In this document: in pieces, positions 8,508-17,523 of the stretch | Position numbering within the stretch: the first letter of the stretch is position 1 | Layout of the letters: each line of letters begins with the position of its first letter | Assembly (NCBI GenBank): GCA_002450015.1 | Contig: DJYG01000054.1 | Coordinates: 1 to 53,629 of the forward strand | Source of the DNA: Cyanobacteria bacterium UBA6984 | GTDB taxonomy: Bacteria; Cyanobacteriota; Vampirovibrionia; Gastranaerophilales; Gastranaerophilaceae | Direction: 5' to 3' | Length of the DNA stretch: 53,629 nucleotides | Made by a program: the position numbers and the translations under genes | The notes under the pieces: generated by a model | The model's input: the letters and a program-made list of their open reading frames with translations, nothing else | The model's database searches: none | What the model was told of the DNA's origin: nothing

Positions 8508-9896
8508 TTATTGTTTTGCCATTTTTTCTTGAAGTGTTTTAGCTGATTCTTCATATCCGGCTCTGCCCATTAAAGCATAAGTATAATTTTTAGCTTGTTC
8601 CACACCTGGTTGATTGAATGTATTAATATTATACAATTCGCCGGCAATTGCAGTTTGAACTTCTAACATATATAGCAATTGAGCAATGTTATAAGCATCA
8701 ACTTTTGGTAATGAAATTGTAACTGTCGGACGTTTGTAATCAGATAATGCAACTCTTGTAGAATCTGCTTCTGCGTTAATTAACTGATTAATAGTTTTTC
8801 CGCCTAAGTATCCTATACCTGTATATTCAAAAATATGAGGAATTTCTAATGTATTATCAAATTCTTCAACTCTAATAAAATTAATAACTTTATCATTAGG
8901 ACCTTCATTGTATAACTGAATTTGAGAGTGTTGGTCAGTTGCCCCAAGAGCTTTGATTGGTGTAGGACCACAGTTAACTTTTTTACCTTTATTGTTAACT
9001 TCTTTACCTAAAGATTCAGCCCACAATTGAACGTACCAGTCTGAAACATATTTTAATCTGCTTGAATATGGCATCATTACAGATAAATTTTTATCTTTTT
9101 TAGTATCCATCAAGTAATGAATTAAGGCATTTTGTGCGGCAATATTGTTATGAATGTCTGTATTTTTTAATGCCAAATCCATATCTTTTACGCCGTTAAT
9201 CATTTCATCAATATTTATGCCTACCAAAGCAAATGGTAATAAGCCAACAGCTGAAAATACTGAGAAACGTCCGCCAACGTCATCAGGTACAACAAATGTT
9301 TTATAGCCTTCTTGATCTGCAAGTTGTCTTAAGATACCTGTTTTTTGGTCTGTTGTTGCAACAATATTTTTTCTGTATTCATCACCTAATTGTTGTTCCA
9401 TTAGGTTTTTGATTATCATATATTGTGACATTGTTTCTGCTGTTGAACCTGATTTTGTAATAACATTTACAAGAGTTCTTTTTAAATCAATTACTTGTAA
9501 CAAGCCTGTCATTTGATCAGGGTCGATATTATCTAAGAAGAAAATTCTTGGCATGCCATTTCTTTGTTCAGGTGTCAATAAATTCCAATATGGTTTTAAT
9601 AATGCTTCAGTAACGGCAATTCCTCCTAATGCTGAACCACCTATACCTAAAATTAATACATTGTCGTATTTACCTTGTACCATTGCGGCAAATTCTTTTA
9701 CATACCAAACGGTTTCTTCGTTGTAACCCAAGTTCATCCATTGTAGCCATTGACCATTTTTGTCTTTTCTTTGGTTTAAATCTTTGATAATTTTTTCAAT
9801 GTCATTTTTGTAGTTTGAAAATTCTTTTTCGATGTTTAAACCGTGGTCTTTGCCGATAACTTTAGCATCAACGTTGTTGTAATTAAGCGTAATCAT
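8508..9896 (-). CDS. pgi: Glucose-6-phosphate isomerase
   Basis: A 462-residue enzyme interconverting glucose 6-phosphate and fructose 6-phosphate in glycolysis and gluconeogenesis. Seen: GIGGSALGG (about 83-91), TKSGSTAETM (phosphosugar-binding SIS motif), DVGGRFSVFSAVGLLP and the ATDQHSQIQLY segment with the conserved His. It is of the shorter bacterial length class (about 450) rather than the 550-residue proteobacterial type. It starts at ATG 9896 with AAGGG about 9 nt upstream. First gene of the pgi - hypothetical - trxB operon. Confidence 0.95.
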   Translation of the reverse strand: MITLNYNNVDAKVIGKDHGLNIEKEFSNYKNDIEKIIKDLNQRKDKNGQWLQWMNLGYNEETVWYVKEFAAMVQGKYDNVLILGIGGSALGGIAVTEALLKPYWNLLTPEQRNGMPRIFFLDNIDPDQMTGLLQVIDLKRTLVNVITKSGSTAETMSQYMIIKNLMEQQLGDEYRKNIVATTDQKTGILRQLADQEGYKTFVVPDDVGGRFSVFSAVGLLPFALVGINIDEMINGVKDMDLALKNTDIHNNIAAQNALIHYLMDTKKDKNLSVMMPYSSRLKYVSDWYVQLWAESLGKEVNNKGKKVNCGPTPIKALGATDQHSQIQLYNEGPNDKVINFIRVEEFDNTLEIPHIFEYTGIGYLGGKTINQLINAEADSTRVALSDYKRPTVTISLPKVDAYNIAQLLYMLEVQTAIAGELYNINTFNQPGVEQAKNYTYALMGRAGYEESAKTLQEKMAKQ

Positions 9897-9940
9897 TCGT
9901 GATTTCCCTTCTCCGTGCTTATGTACTATCCCTTAATATC

Positions 9941-9968
9941 AAAAAATAACATGCACAAATATGTGCAT
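9941..9968 (-). terminator. Small hairpin terminator after 10034 gene
   Basis: Stem ATGCACA/TGTGCAT (9951-9957 and 9962-9968) with a 4-nt loop. On the minus strand it is followed by a T-rich tract (six A residues on the plus strand at 9941-9946). It lies between the 10034 gene and pgi. Confidence 0.55.
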
Positions 9969-10033
9969 AGTTTTATTATATTAGTTAAACAAATAAATTA
10001 AACAATTTATAAAGCAAATGTAACAAAACTTTG

Positions 10034-10672
10034 TTAATCAAATGTTTTTTTGAATTTGTTGTATGATTTAATTTTTCCTTGCTCTTTATATAATTTAACA
10101 AAATTTTGCTGTGATTGTTGATAGTTTAAAATAGTAATTTCTATTGATTTATTTAGTAATACAAAAAATATAGGAAGCGATACAACAACTGTAACAACCA
10201 TTATTATTACTTGGTTTATAAATTTAATCCTTTCTCGCATTGCTTTTTGTTTTTTTAGAGTTGTATCTTCTTCTTTTAAAAGTCTGTTTATTACTTTTTT
10301 TCTTTCTCTGATTGAAAGATTATCAATAAAGTCTATATTCTCAGGTTCTATGTATATAATATATTTCTTTTCACCAAGTTTTAATTTAAGTTTTTCATCT
10401 TGCTTATTTTGTGTTTCACTTTCTGTTTCATTGTTTTCTATTGATTGAACAAAATTGTCTATATCTAAAGAGGAATCTTCTTCGCTATTATTTGGTACTA
10501 ATTGGTTTGAACCGTCAAGAACTTCTGCTGATGGAGTATAATCAACACCATCTTCTGACATGTGCTGTTGCAGTTGAGCTTGAAGGGATTCAATATCAAT
10601 GTTATCATCGAATTCTATTTCTTCATTTTCTTCTTCTAAGTCAATAGCTTTTTTTTGATTGTTTTCGTCCAT
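10034..10672 (-). CDS. Acidic single-pass membrane protein, function unknown
   Basis: 212 residues, not recognised. The N-terminal 95 residues are strongly acidic and probably disordered (EEENEEIEFDD). A Lys-rich patch follows (KLKLKLGEKKYIIYIEPENIDF), then a helical Arg/Lys-rich stretch and one membrane segment (about 152-173, VIIMVVTVVVSLPIFFVLL). The C-terminus is basic (KSYNKFKKTFD). There is no signal peptide; the acidic part is expected in the cytosol. The start at 10672 has an AGAGGT about 10 nt upstream. It is transcribed divergently from the heptose kinase gene with a 98-bp shared upstream region. Confidence 0.7.
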   Translation of the reverse strand: MDENNQKKAIDLEEENEEIEFDDNIDIESLQAQLQQHMSEDGVDYTPSAEVLDGSNQLVPNNSEEDSSLDIDNFVQSIENNETESETQNKQDEKLKLKLGEKKYIIYIEPENIDFIDNLSIRERKKVINRLLKEEDTTLKKQKAMRERIKFINQVIIMVVTVVVSLPIFFVLLNKSIEITILNYQQSQQNFVKLYKEQGKIKSYNKFKKTFD

Positions 10673-10770
10673 GTGAAACGTTACCTCTTTTTTATGTTTG
10701 TGGTAAACTGTATTTATTATAATTTATTTGTGCATAATTATCAATAATCAATATAGATGAAAGTTTTATT

Positions 10771-11781
10771 ATGAATATAAATAAGCAGAAATTGATTGAA
10801 TATATAGAGAATTTAAAAGATGTAAGCGTTTTAGTTATTGGTGATTTAGCCATTGATGAAATGATATACGGAGATACGGAAAGAATTTCAAGAGAAGCGC
10901 CTGTTCTTATTTTGCAGCATACGGAAACAAAAATTTTATTAGGTGCTGCTTCAAATGCCGCTAATAATGCTTCTTCAATTAATAGTGGTAAGGTCAGCGT
11001 TATTGGTGTTGTTGGTGATGATTATCAGGCAGAACAATTAAAAGCTGCTTTTAAATCTTCCAATATAGATTGCAGTGGATTAGTTATCGAAAGTGGAAGA
11101 AAAACTGTTACTAAAACAAGAATATCAGGTGCTTGTTCTCAGTCGATTACTCAACAGATTGTGAGAATTGACAGGCAGACAAAAGCTCCAATAACTAGGC
11201 AGACCGAGGATTTAATTATAGAAAAAATTCATAATTTAGTTCCTAAACATGACGCAATAATACTCTCAGATTACCATATTGGTGTGTTAACGCAAAGAAT
11301 TATTGATGAAGCTGTTGAAACGGCTCATAGGTACAATAAGGTTATAGTTGTTGATGCTCAAAAAGATTTGAATAAATATAAAAATGTTACTTCATTGACT
11401 CCAAATCTTCCTGATACGCAGAAATATGTTGGGTATGAATTATCTTCTCAGGATATGATTGTTAATGCTGGAAAGCAGATTGTTGAACAAATCAACTCTA
11501 AAGCTATTTTAATAACTTGTGGGGCGCAGGGTATGGTTTCAGTTTCAAATGATGGACAATTTGATATAATACCTGTTTTTAACAGGGCAAGAGTTTTTGA
11601 TGTGACAGGTGCAGGTGATACGGTTACTGCTTTGTATTCAATGGGGCTTGCTGTTGGTGCTGAGCCTGTTTATGCTGCCGTAATCGGTAATTTGGCTGCA
11701 AGTATTGTTGTAAAACAGTTTGGATGTGCAGTTACGACTATTGATGAATTAATTCAAACGCTCAATAATTTAGATATATAA
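10771..11781 (+). CDS. D-glycero-beta-D-manno-heptose-7-phosphate kinase (RfaE domain I)
   Basis: A 336-residue PfkB/ribokinase-fold kinase. The opening VLVIGDLAIDEMIYGDTERIS with EAPV, LGAASNAANN and VIGVVGDD is the RfaE domain I signature. The C-terminal DVTGAGDTVTALYSM carries the catalytic Asp and anion hole. In Gram-negative bacteria the enzyme phosphorylates heptose 7-phosphate at O1 on the way to ADP-heptose for the LPS core. Here it is kinase-only, without the cytidylyltransferase domain fused in E. coli HldE, so the partner enzyme must be encoded elsewhere. First gene of a plus-strand run with the DUF4330-like and O-antigen ligase genes. A related sugar-kinase specificity cannot be excluded. 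Confidence 0.88.
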   Translation: MNINKQKLIEYIENLKDVSVLVIGDLAIDEMIYGDTERISREAPVLILQHTETKILLGAASNAANNASSINSGKVSVIGVVGDDYQAEQLKAAFKSSNIDCSGLVIESGRKTVTKTRISGACSQSITQQIVRIDRQTKAPITRQTEDLIIEKIHNLVPKHDAIILSDYHIGVLTQRIIDEAVETAHRYNKVIVVDAQKDLNKYKNVTSLTPNLPDTQKYVGYELSSQDMIVNAGKQIVEQINSKAILITCGAQGMVSVSNDGQFDIIPVFNRARVFDVTGAGDTVTALYSMGLAVGAEPVYAAVIGNLAASIVVKQFGCAVTTIDELIQTLNNLDI

Positions 11782-11791
11782 GGAGATATTT

Positions 11792-12427
11792 ATGAAATTT
11801 AATTTTGATGAATTAAAAAACTCATTGGCTGATATTAAGCCTGTTGATTGGATTATTGTTGTAGGTATTGCAATCGCTTTAATTGTCGGCATTATTACTT
11901 TTACTCATTTTAGAGGAACGGCTGATAAACAAATAGAAGCACAAACTACTATTGGTTTTCAGGTATTTTTAAGAGGGGTTACTCTAACAGGTACTGAATC
12001 ACCAATTAATCCCGGTGATAAGACATTTATTACCATAAGAAATGTTCCTTATACTGATTTAAAAGTTTTAGATGCAAAAATTGATACCAAAAAAACTGTT
12101 TTGCAAAATCCGAGAGGTGGCAAAGACATGTTTGTTTTGGTTGATGACGCTTCTCAAGCATTTTTATATGATATGATTGTTACTCTGGTTGATGAAAATG
12201 CAAAGATTACAAAAGATGGAGCTGTTGTCGGTGGTAATAAGATAAAAATAGGATTGCCTGTTACGTTAGAAGGTCCAAGTTACAAGTTAAACGGTACTGT
12301 TTCAGATGTTAGAATTCTTCAACCTCAAGTACAGCAGCAACAACAAACTTATGGTCAAAATGCACCTTCTAATCAAACGCAACAGCCTAAACCCGATGTG
12401 AATAAGCAAGAACAAAATATGGGCTAG
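11792..12427 (+). CDS. DUF4330-like membrane-anchored protein
   Basis: 211 residues with a single membrane segment (about 18-40, VDWIIVVGIAIALIVGIITF) and a mainly beta extracytoplasmic part (GFQVFLRGVTLTG, INPGDK). The C-terminal tail is rich in Gln, Asn and Pro (from about 175). The layout resembles the DUF4330 family known from cyanobacteria and Firmicutes; that match is by eye only. AAGGAG sits 7 nt before the ATG. It lies 10 bp after the heptose kinase and 5 bp before the O-antigen ligase, so a role in surface polysaccharide production or export is likely but unproven. Confidence 0.65.
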   Translation: MKFNFDELKNSLADIKPVDWIIVVGIAIALIVGIITFTHFRGTADKQIEAQTTIGFQVFLRGVTLTGTESPINPGDKTFITIRNVPYTDLKVLDAKIDTKKTVLQNPRGGKDMFVLVDDASQAFLYDMIVTLVDENAKITKDGAVVGGNKIKIGLPVTLEGPSYKLNGTVSDVRILQPQVQQQQQTYGQNAPSNQTQQPKPDVNKQEQNMG

Positions 12428-12432
12428 TATTT

Positions 12433-13749
12433 ATGTTAAATAAACTCTTTGAATTTTCGCAAAGTAAGACAGATTATTTATATAACAATAGTTTAATTTT
12501 AAAAAACATTGATTTGCTGATATTGATTTCAATATTAGCAGTCTTTGTTTTTTCTGTTTTTGCGCAATCTGAAACAATAGGTATTTTTGCTATAATGTCT
12601 TCAATGTTGACATTTGTCAATCTTATTGTGAGAAAAGGTGATAAAGTTGAGTTGAATAAATTTGAACTATTTTTGTTGGCATATTTTATGTTTGTTGTAA
12701 TTAGTCTTTTTGGTTCTTCTCTATTCTTGCTGAGTTTAAAAGGTTTTGTTAAAATTTTAATTTACTTTGGTTTTTATCTTTCTGTTGTTCAGTATTTAAA
12801 AAATAATTCCGATAAAATTTGGTTAATTGTGACAACAGTTGCTTGCTGTGTTTCTTTTGAAGCTTTTCAAGGTTTTATTCAAACATTTGTTCGTCCGGAA
12901 GCAATTTCAACATGGCAGGATACTTCGTATTTGAATCCTGAGGAGGTTATAAACAGAGTTTATGGCACATTAAAGCCATATAATCCAAATTTATTTGGTG
13001 GATATTTAGTTGCTGCTTTACCGTCGTTAATTGCTGTTTTCTTGGGAAAATTTTTACAAAAAAATACGTTACTTTCTGTTGTATTTGGTTGTTTTTCTTT
13101 GTTGTCATTATATGTATTATTTCAAACAGGTTGTAGAGGTGCTTATTTAGGACTTTTTGGTATAATTTTAATTTTTGTTTGCATATTATATCATTTTTTT
13201 GCGGAAAAGTATAAGAAAATTTATTTGTCAGTTGTTGGATTTTTCTCTTTATTAGTTTTTTCAATTTTGATGTCCGTTTCATCTTTAAGGGCAAGAATTT
13301 TTTCTATATTTGCAATGAGGACTGACAGTTCAAATTCTTTCAGATTTAACGTATATAATTCTTGTATTCAGATGTTTAAGGATAATTGGCTGTTTGGTAT
13401 AGGGCTTGGTAACAATAATTTTAGGGAAATTTACGGTCTTTATATGAAAACAGGTTTTGATGCCTTAAGTGCTTATAATATCTATCTTGAAACAGCTGTG
13501 GAAAGTGGTGTATTTGCTTTAATTACTTATTTAGTATTTTTAATTTTAGTAATAAAATCTGCATATTCGTATATATCTTCAAATGAGTATTCCTTAGATG
13601 TTATATGTGTAATAGCGGCGTTAGCATCAATTATTGGTTTAATGATTCATGGTGTTGTTGATACTGTTTTCTTTAGACCGCAAATTCAATTTATTTTTTG
13701 GACAATGGTCGCTATAATTAGAATTAAAACTGCAAAAGAAATTAATTAA
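12433..13749 (+). CDS. O-antigen ligase family (IctB-like) membrane protein
   Basis: 438 residues with about 10-12 membrane segments. It has the large periplasmic region and motifs of the Wzy_C/O-antigen ligase family: GTLKPYNPNLFGGYLVAALP, TGCRGAYLG (conserved Arg) and LFGIGLGNNNFREIYG followed by SAYNIYLETAVESG. The conserved 'HN' of the last motif is YN here, an oddity worth noting. The NPNLFGGYL pattern is closest in my memory to the cyanobacterial IctB branch. Likely function is transfer or polymerisation of surface glycans, in line with the heptose kinase two genes upstream. Its 3' end overlaps the convergent sigma factor gene by 8 bp (13742-13749), with no terminator between them. Confidence 0.85.
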   Translation: MLNKLFEFSQSKTDYLYNNSLILKNIDLLILISILAVFVFSVFAQSETIGIFAIMSSMLTFVNLIVRKGDKVELNKFELFLLAYFMFVVISLFGSSLFLLSLKGFVKILIYFGFYLSVVQYLKNNSDKIWLIVTTVACCVSFEAFQGFIQTFVRPEAISTWQDTSYLNPEEVINRVYGTLKPYNPNLFGGYLVAALPSLIAVFLGKFLQKNTLLSVVFGCFSLLSLYVLFQTGCRGAYLGLFGIILIFVCILYHFFAEKYKKIYLSVVGFFSLLVFSILMSVSSLRARIFSIFAMRTDSSNSFRFNVYNSCIQMFKDNWLFGIGLGNNNFREIYGLYMKTGFDALSAYNIYLETAVESGVFALITYLVFLILVIKSAYSYISSNEYSLDVICVIAALASIIGLMIHGVVDTVFFRPQIQFIFWTMVAIIRIKTAKEIN

Positions 13750-14695
13750 GAAAATCGTGATATTTTTCTGTTTCTTTGTTGTTTCTTAATTTTTTTATAG
13801 CTAAGTCTTCAATCTGTCTGATACGTTCTTTAGAAAATCCTAAAATTTTGCCGAGTTCTTCTAAAGTTTTGGGCTTTGTTCCGTCAAGTCCAAATCTGTA
13901 TTGTAATATTTTTCGTTCTCTTTCATCAAGATTTTCCAATAAATGTGGAATACTTTCGTATAAATTTCCTTTTAGTGCTTGTTCTTCAGGAGATTTAAAA
14001 CTATTGTCTGAAATATAATCCTGAATATTTAAATCTTCTGTTACAGGTGTATCAAGACTTATTGGCTCATTTATAATAGCTTTTTTGATACCTTGTAATC
14101 TGCGCAGACTTATATCCATCTTTAGAGCAATTTCTTTTTCTGTTGGTTCTCTGTTAAGTTCAAATGATAGGTCGAGAATGGCTTTTTTGTATTTTCTTAT
14201 TTTGTCTGCCATGTGGACAGGTATTCTTATTGCTCTAGAGTTATTTGAAATTGCTCTTATAATTGTTTGTTTAATCCACCATGTTGCATAAGTAGAAAAT
14301 TTGAAAGATTTTGTATAATCAAATTTTTCTGCTGCCCTAATGAGTCCAACAGAACCTTCCTGAACTAAATCTAAAAATAATACGCCTTGTCCTACATATT
14401 TTTTTGCTATACTTATGACAAGGCGTAGATTTGCTTGTACAAGTGCTTTTTTCGCTTTTAGTGCATCCTCATATTTTCCCTCTTTTATTATTTTACCCAA
14501 GGTTTGTTCTTCCTTAGATGATAATAATTTTGTTTTTCCCACATCTTTTAAGTACATTTGAAGTAAATCATCTTCTTTTGATATGCAGCTAAATGTTTTT
14601 GGTTCTTGTTCCTGTTCTTGTTCATCATTTTCAAACAAATCTAATTCATAGCATTTTTCGTCCAAGTCAAATGACTTGTGTTGTAAATTACTCAT
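13742..14695 (-). CDS. Sigma-70 family RNA polymerase sigma factor (group 2, RpoD-like)
   Basis: About 317 residues. After a short acidic N-terminus come region 1.2 (DLLQMYLKDVGKTKLLS), region 2 (NLRLVISIAKKYVGQG; DLVQEGSVGLIRAAEKFDY; FSTYATWWIKQTI), region 3 and region 4 (RERKILQYRFGLDG; helix-turn-helix TLEELGKILGFSKERIRQIE). Region 1.1 and the non-conserved insert of primary sigma factors are absent, which suggests a group 2 alternative or compact RpoD-like factor. The frame also opens at ATG 14710, where AGGA is only about 4 nt away. ATG 14695 has GAGGA 8-9 nt upstream and is preferred. It lies 72 bp downstream of lemA in the LCP-lemA run. Confidence 0.92.
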   Translation of the reverse strand: MSNLQHKSFDLDEKCYELDLFENDEQEQEQEPKTFSCISKEDDLLQMYLKDVGKTKLLSSKEEQTLGKIIKEGKYEDALKAKKALVQANLRLVISIAKKYVGQGVLFLDLVQEGSVGLIRAAEKFDYTKSFKFSTYATWWIKQTIIRAISNNSRAIRIPVHMADKIRKYKKAILDLSFELNREPTEKEIALKMDISLRRLQGIKKAIINEPISLDTPVTEDLNIQDYISDNSFKSPEEQALKGNLYESIPHLLENLDERERKILQYRFGLDGTKPKTLEELGKILGFSKERIRQIEDLAIKKLRNNKETEKYHDFLN

Positions 14696-14766
14696 AATAA
14701 AAATCCTCATATCTTCCTAACATTTTTATAGACGAAGAAATGAAGATTTTGTTTCAATTATGTTTG

Positions 14767-15294
14767 TTATTTATCATATTTTGGCGGAGGTTCTTTTGTT
14801 TGTGCCATTTCTGCGATAATACTACTTGGAAATGAGTGAATAGATTTGTTAAGTTTATCTACACAAATATTATAAAAATCTACTTTTTCTTGAAAATTTT
14901 GTTCAATTTCTACAAATTTTTGTAAGTTAGATTGAAATCCTGCATTTTTTCCTAATTCCGGATATTTGTCGAAAGCGTTTAAAAATAATTTAATTTTTTT
15001 ATCTAACTCTGCTTGTTTTTGGTATCTTGCAGGTGCATTTACTATTTTGGGCTTGATTTCTGTAACTTCGTGTCTTAGTGCTAAAATATCTTTTATTAAA
15101 GTTGAATCTTTAGTCATAGTATCTTGGCAAAAACTAACAATATCAAGTAATGCAAGATTTTTCTTAATAATCATTGCATCTAATGCTGCCATTGAACGCA
15201 ATATATTATCTTTGTTAACAAGTAAATCATGATTTAACTTAAACATATAGCCTAAAGAGCCAAGTATTAAAAGTATTAAAATTAAAAATATCAT
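14767..15294 (-). CDS. LemA family protein
   Basis: 175 residues: an N-terminal membrane anchor (IFLILILLILGSLGYMF), then a helical domain with LemA landmarks. These are NKDNILRSMAALDAMIIKKN, the FDKYPELGKNAGFQSNLQKFVEIEQN block, VDFYNICVDKLNKSIHSFP and a Pro/Lys tail. LemA proteins are membrane-anchored four-helix proteins of uncertain function. The upstream frame extends into the LCP gene. The ATG at 15294 has GAGG 5 nt ahead, formed across the LCP stop codon, so I start there; translation is probably coupled to the LCP gene. Confidence 0.82.
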   Translation of the reverse strand: MIFLILILLILGSLGYMFKLNHDLLVNKDNILRSMAALDAMIIKKNLALLDIVSFCQDTMTKDSTLIKDILALRHEVTEIKPKIVNAPARYQKQAELDKKIKLFLNAFDKYPELGKNAGFQSNLQKFVEIEQNFQEKVDFYNICVDKLNKSIHSFPSSIIAEMAQTKEPPPKYDK

Positions 15295-15302
15295 AAAAAC
15301 CT

Positions 15303-16649
15303 CTATTCTCCTGCCAATAAAATTGTTATGTCGCTGGACATGCAATATGATTTGTCAGGATTATATACAAATTGAATATTATCAAGTTCTGGAGCTTTTC
15401 TTTTTAGCCAATTTAAAAAATTGTTAGAAACTGATATATCGTGTGCAATAAATTGAGAATGAGGAAGTTTTGACGGTCCAAAACAATTTACATTATATCC
15501 TAATTCTTCAATTTTGCTTTTTAAGTTATTTGCAGTATCTTCTTTTGATTTTGAATATCTTATTCCAACATTGTATAATTTGTCGTTATCTGTGTATTTG
15601 TTGCGGTATATCATTTTATTAATCATATCTTGAGTTTTTTCAGGATCTAAAATCCAGTAACTTATGTATCCGTGCTTATTCGGAGCTCCTGGTAATGTTG
15701 CAAACTCAATTTTATCTGTGTCTAAATGTTTTGACATAGCTGCAAAATGAGATATTTCATAAAATGACATATCTGTTTTTATATATGTCGTAACAGCATC
15801 TAAAATTTCAGGAAGTTTTGCTAAAGTTTGTGGGCGTTGGAGTTTTTCTAAAAGTGCCTTTAAGAAAAATTGTTGTCTTTGTGTTCTTCCAATATCACCC
15901 AATCCATCTTTTCTAAAGCGTAAATATCCGACAGCGTTGTGCCCGTCTAATATGTTTAATCCTTTTGTTAAATTAACGTGCAAGTTTCCTGAATAATCAT
16001 CGTAGAACATGTTTTTTTCAACATAAATAGGAATACCGCCAATTGAATCCACAATATTAGCAACAGCACTATCGTGGACCATAACATAGTGGTGAATTTT
16101 TATACCCAGTGTTTTTTCTAATGTTCTTTTTGTCATATCAATTCCGCCAATTGCGTGAGCTGAATTGATTTTTTGAATACCATAATCGCCAGGTAAATAT
16201 ACTTTGCTATCACGCGGTACTGATATAGCATTAATTGATTTAGATTTTGGATCTATATTTAAAATAATAATTGTATCTGTTCTTGAGCCTCTCCAAGGGT
16301 CAGTTTTTGAACCATTATCATCTACACCTACAAGCAATATATTTTGTCTTTTTTGTGTAAATGGCATAGAAAATGAAACATGTTGTTTATTTTCAGGTGC
16401 TTTCGGCAATATAAGAAGCATTTTTGTTATAAATGAGTCTTCGCCAAAAGTTTGTGTTATTGCTGTTTTGTTTTCTGATGCTATTAAAAGTATTAAAATT
16501 ATTGCACAAAAAACAATAACAATTCCAAATAATGTTTTTGCAAAGTTTGACGTATCTTCTTTTTCAGCTTTTAAGTGCTTTAAAAATACACTATATTCTT
16601 CATTAAGCTTATTTTCTTCTTGCTCTATTTTTTCTTCTATGTCAGCCAT
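15303..16649 (-). CDS. LytR-CpsA-Psr (LCP) family glycopolymer transferase with LytR C-terminal domain
   Basis: 448 residues: a cytosolic N-terminus, one membrane segment (about 40-60) and a catalytic LCP domain (about 100-300). That domain has NILLVGVDD, RGSRTDTIIILNID, SVPRDSKVYLPG, QKINSAHAIGG and YLRFRKDGLGDIGRTQRQQ, with the conserved Asp/Arg residues. A LytR_C-like domain occupies about 350-446. LCP enzymes attach undecaprenyl-linked glycopolymers to peptidoglycan outside the cytoplasmic membrane. In a lineage with LPS genes this points to an additional wall-linked polymer, as in cyanobacteria. A well-formed promoter lies at 16687-16715. No strong Shine-Dalgarno is visible. Confidence 0.93.
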   Translation of the reverse strand: MADIEEKIEQEENKLNEEYSVFLKHLKAEKEDTSNFAKTLFGIVIVFCAIILILLIASENKTAITQTFGEDSFITKMLLILPKAPENKQHVSFSMPFTQKRQNILLVGVDDNGSKTDPWRGSRTDTIIILNIDPKSKSINAISVPRDSKVYLPGDYGIQKINSAHAIGGIDMTKRTLEKTLGIKIHHYVMVHDSAVANIVDSIGGIPIYVEKNMFYDDYSGNLHVNLTKGLNILDGHNAVGYLRFRKDGLGDIGRTQRQQFFLKALLEKLQRPQTLAKLPEILDAVTTYIKTDMSFYEISHFAAMSKHLDTDKIEFATLPGAPNKHGYISYWILDPEKTQDMINKMIYRNKYTDNDKLYNVGIRYSKSKEDTANNLKSKIEELGYNVNCFGPSKLPHSQFIAHDISVSNNFLNWLKRKAPELDNIQFVYNPDKSYCMSSDITILLAGE

Positions 16650-16686
16650 AATATTTATATTTCTTATTATATCCTCTAATACAAAT

Positions 16687-16715
16687 ATTATAGTTTAGTA
16701 AAAAACTAAAATCAA
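16687..16715 (-). promoter_or_regulatory. Sigma-70-type promoter for the LCP-lemA run
   Basis: On the minus strand TTGATT (16710-16715), a 17-nt spacer and a perfect TATAAT (16687-16692), placing the start of transcription about 30 nt before the LCP ATG. Seen directly; activity is inferred. Confidence 0.72.
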
Positions 16716-16727
16716 TTAAATTTAAAC

Positions 16728-17522
16728 TTATTTAAATTCTTTTTGATATGCCCAAGCCGAGTGATTATGAATACTTTCCATTGACTCACATTCTACTTCA
16801 AATTCTTTTATTATAGGATTTTGTCTTAGTTTGATAATTACATCACGCAGTACATCTTCAACAAATTTAGGGTTGTTGTATGCTTTTTCCGTTACAAATT
16901 TTTCATCTTCGCGTTTCAGAATTGAATATATAGAGCAAGATGCACAATTTTCAATCTCTTGTATTAAGTCTTCAATCCATATATGCTCATTTCTGTCATA
17001 AGATATATTAACCGACACAATTGTACGTTGATTGTGCGCTCCGTATTCCGAAATTTCCTTTGAACAAGGGCATAGTGTTGTGACAGGTACTTTTACTCCA
17101 AGAACAAATTTATAATTTTCTGCCTCACTTTTATAATTAGATAATATACTTTTAAATGAGCATTCATAGCACATAGGTGATTTATTGCCTGATACAGGAG
17201 CAAATTTTTCGATAAAATACTTAAATTGTAGTGTTAATTCACCGCTTTGGGCTGATAATTTTTCTACAATAGATTGAATGCAACCTTTCAAATCCGAGCC
17301 TAGCATGTCTTTATTTTGCCATTCAGTCAATACTTCGACAAAACGTGACATGTGAGTCCCTTTATATTGATTGGGCAATGATACAGAAACTCCCGCTATC
17401 GCATTAACAACTTGATTAGAATTGTTTTTGCGTCGTATATTTAGCGGAATATCAAAATTTTTAATGCCGACCTTTTGTATATCAATGCCTCTTGAATCAA
17501 ATTCATTTTGAACATCTTTCAT
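16728..17522 (-). CDS. folE2: GTP cyclohydrolase I type 2 (FolE2/MptA family)
   Basis: 264 residues. It opens GTP to dihydroneopterin triphosphate, the entry step to folate and to queuosine-type deazapurines. Seen: N-terminal KVGIKNFDIPLNIRRK, VSLPNQYKGTHMSRFVE, and the active-site segment TTLCPCSKEISEYGAHNQRT (CPC at about 151-153). Length fits the FolE2 family, which is distinct from the zinc-dependent FolE. The ATG follows the stop of the upstream RRWYD-repeat gene by one base (TAAaATG) and lacks a clear Shine-Dalgarno, so translational coupling is likely. Confidence 0.95.
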   Translation of the reverse strand: MKDVQNEFDSRGIDIQKVGIKNFDIPLNIRRKNNSNQVVNAIAGVSVSLPNQYKGTHMSRFVEVLTEWQNKDMLGSDLKGCIQSIVEKLSAQSGELTLQFKYFIEKFAPVSGNKSPMCYECSFKSILSNYKSEAENYKFVLGVKVPVTTLCPCSKEISEYGAHNQRTIVSVNISYDRNEHIWIEDLIQEIENCASCSIYSILKREDEKFVTEKAYNNPKFVEDVLRDVIIKLRQNPIIKEFEVECESMESIHNHSAWAYQKEFK

Positions 17523-17523
17523 T

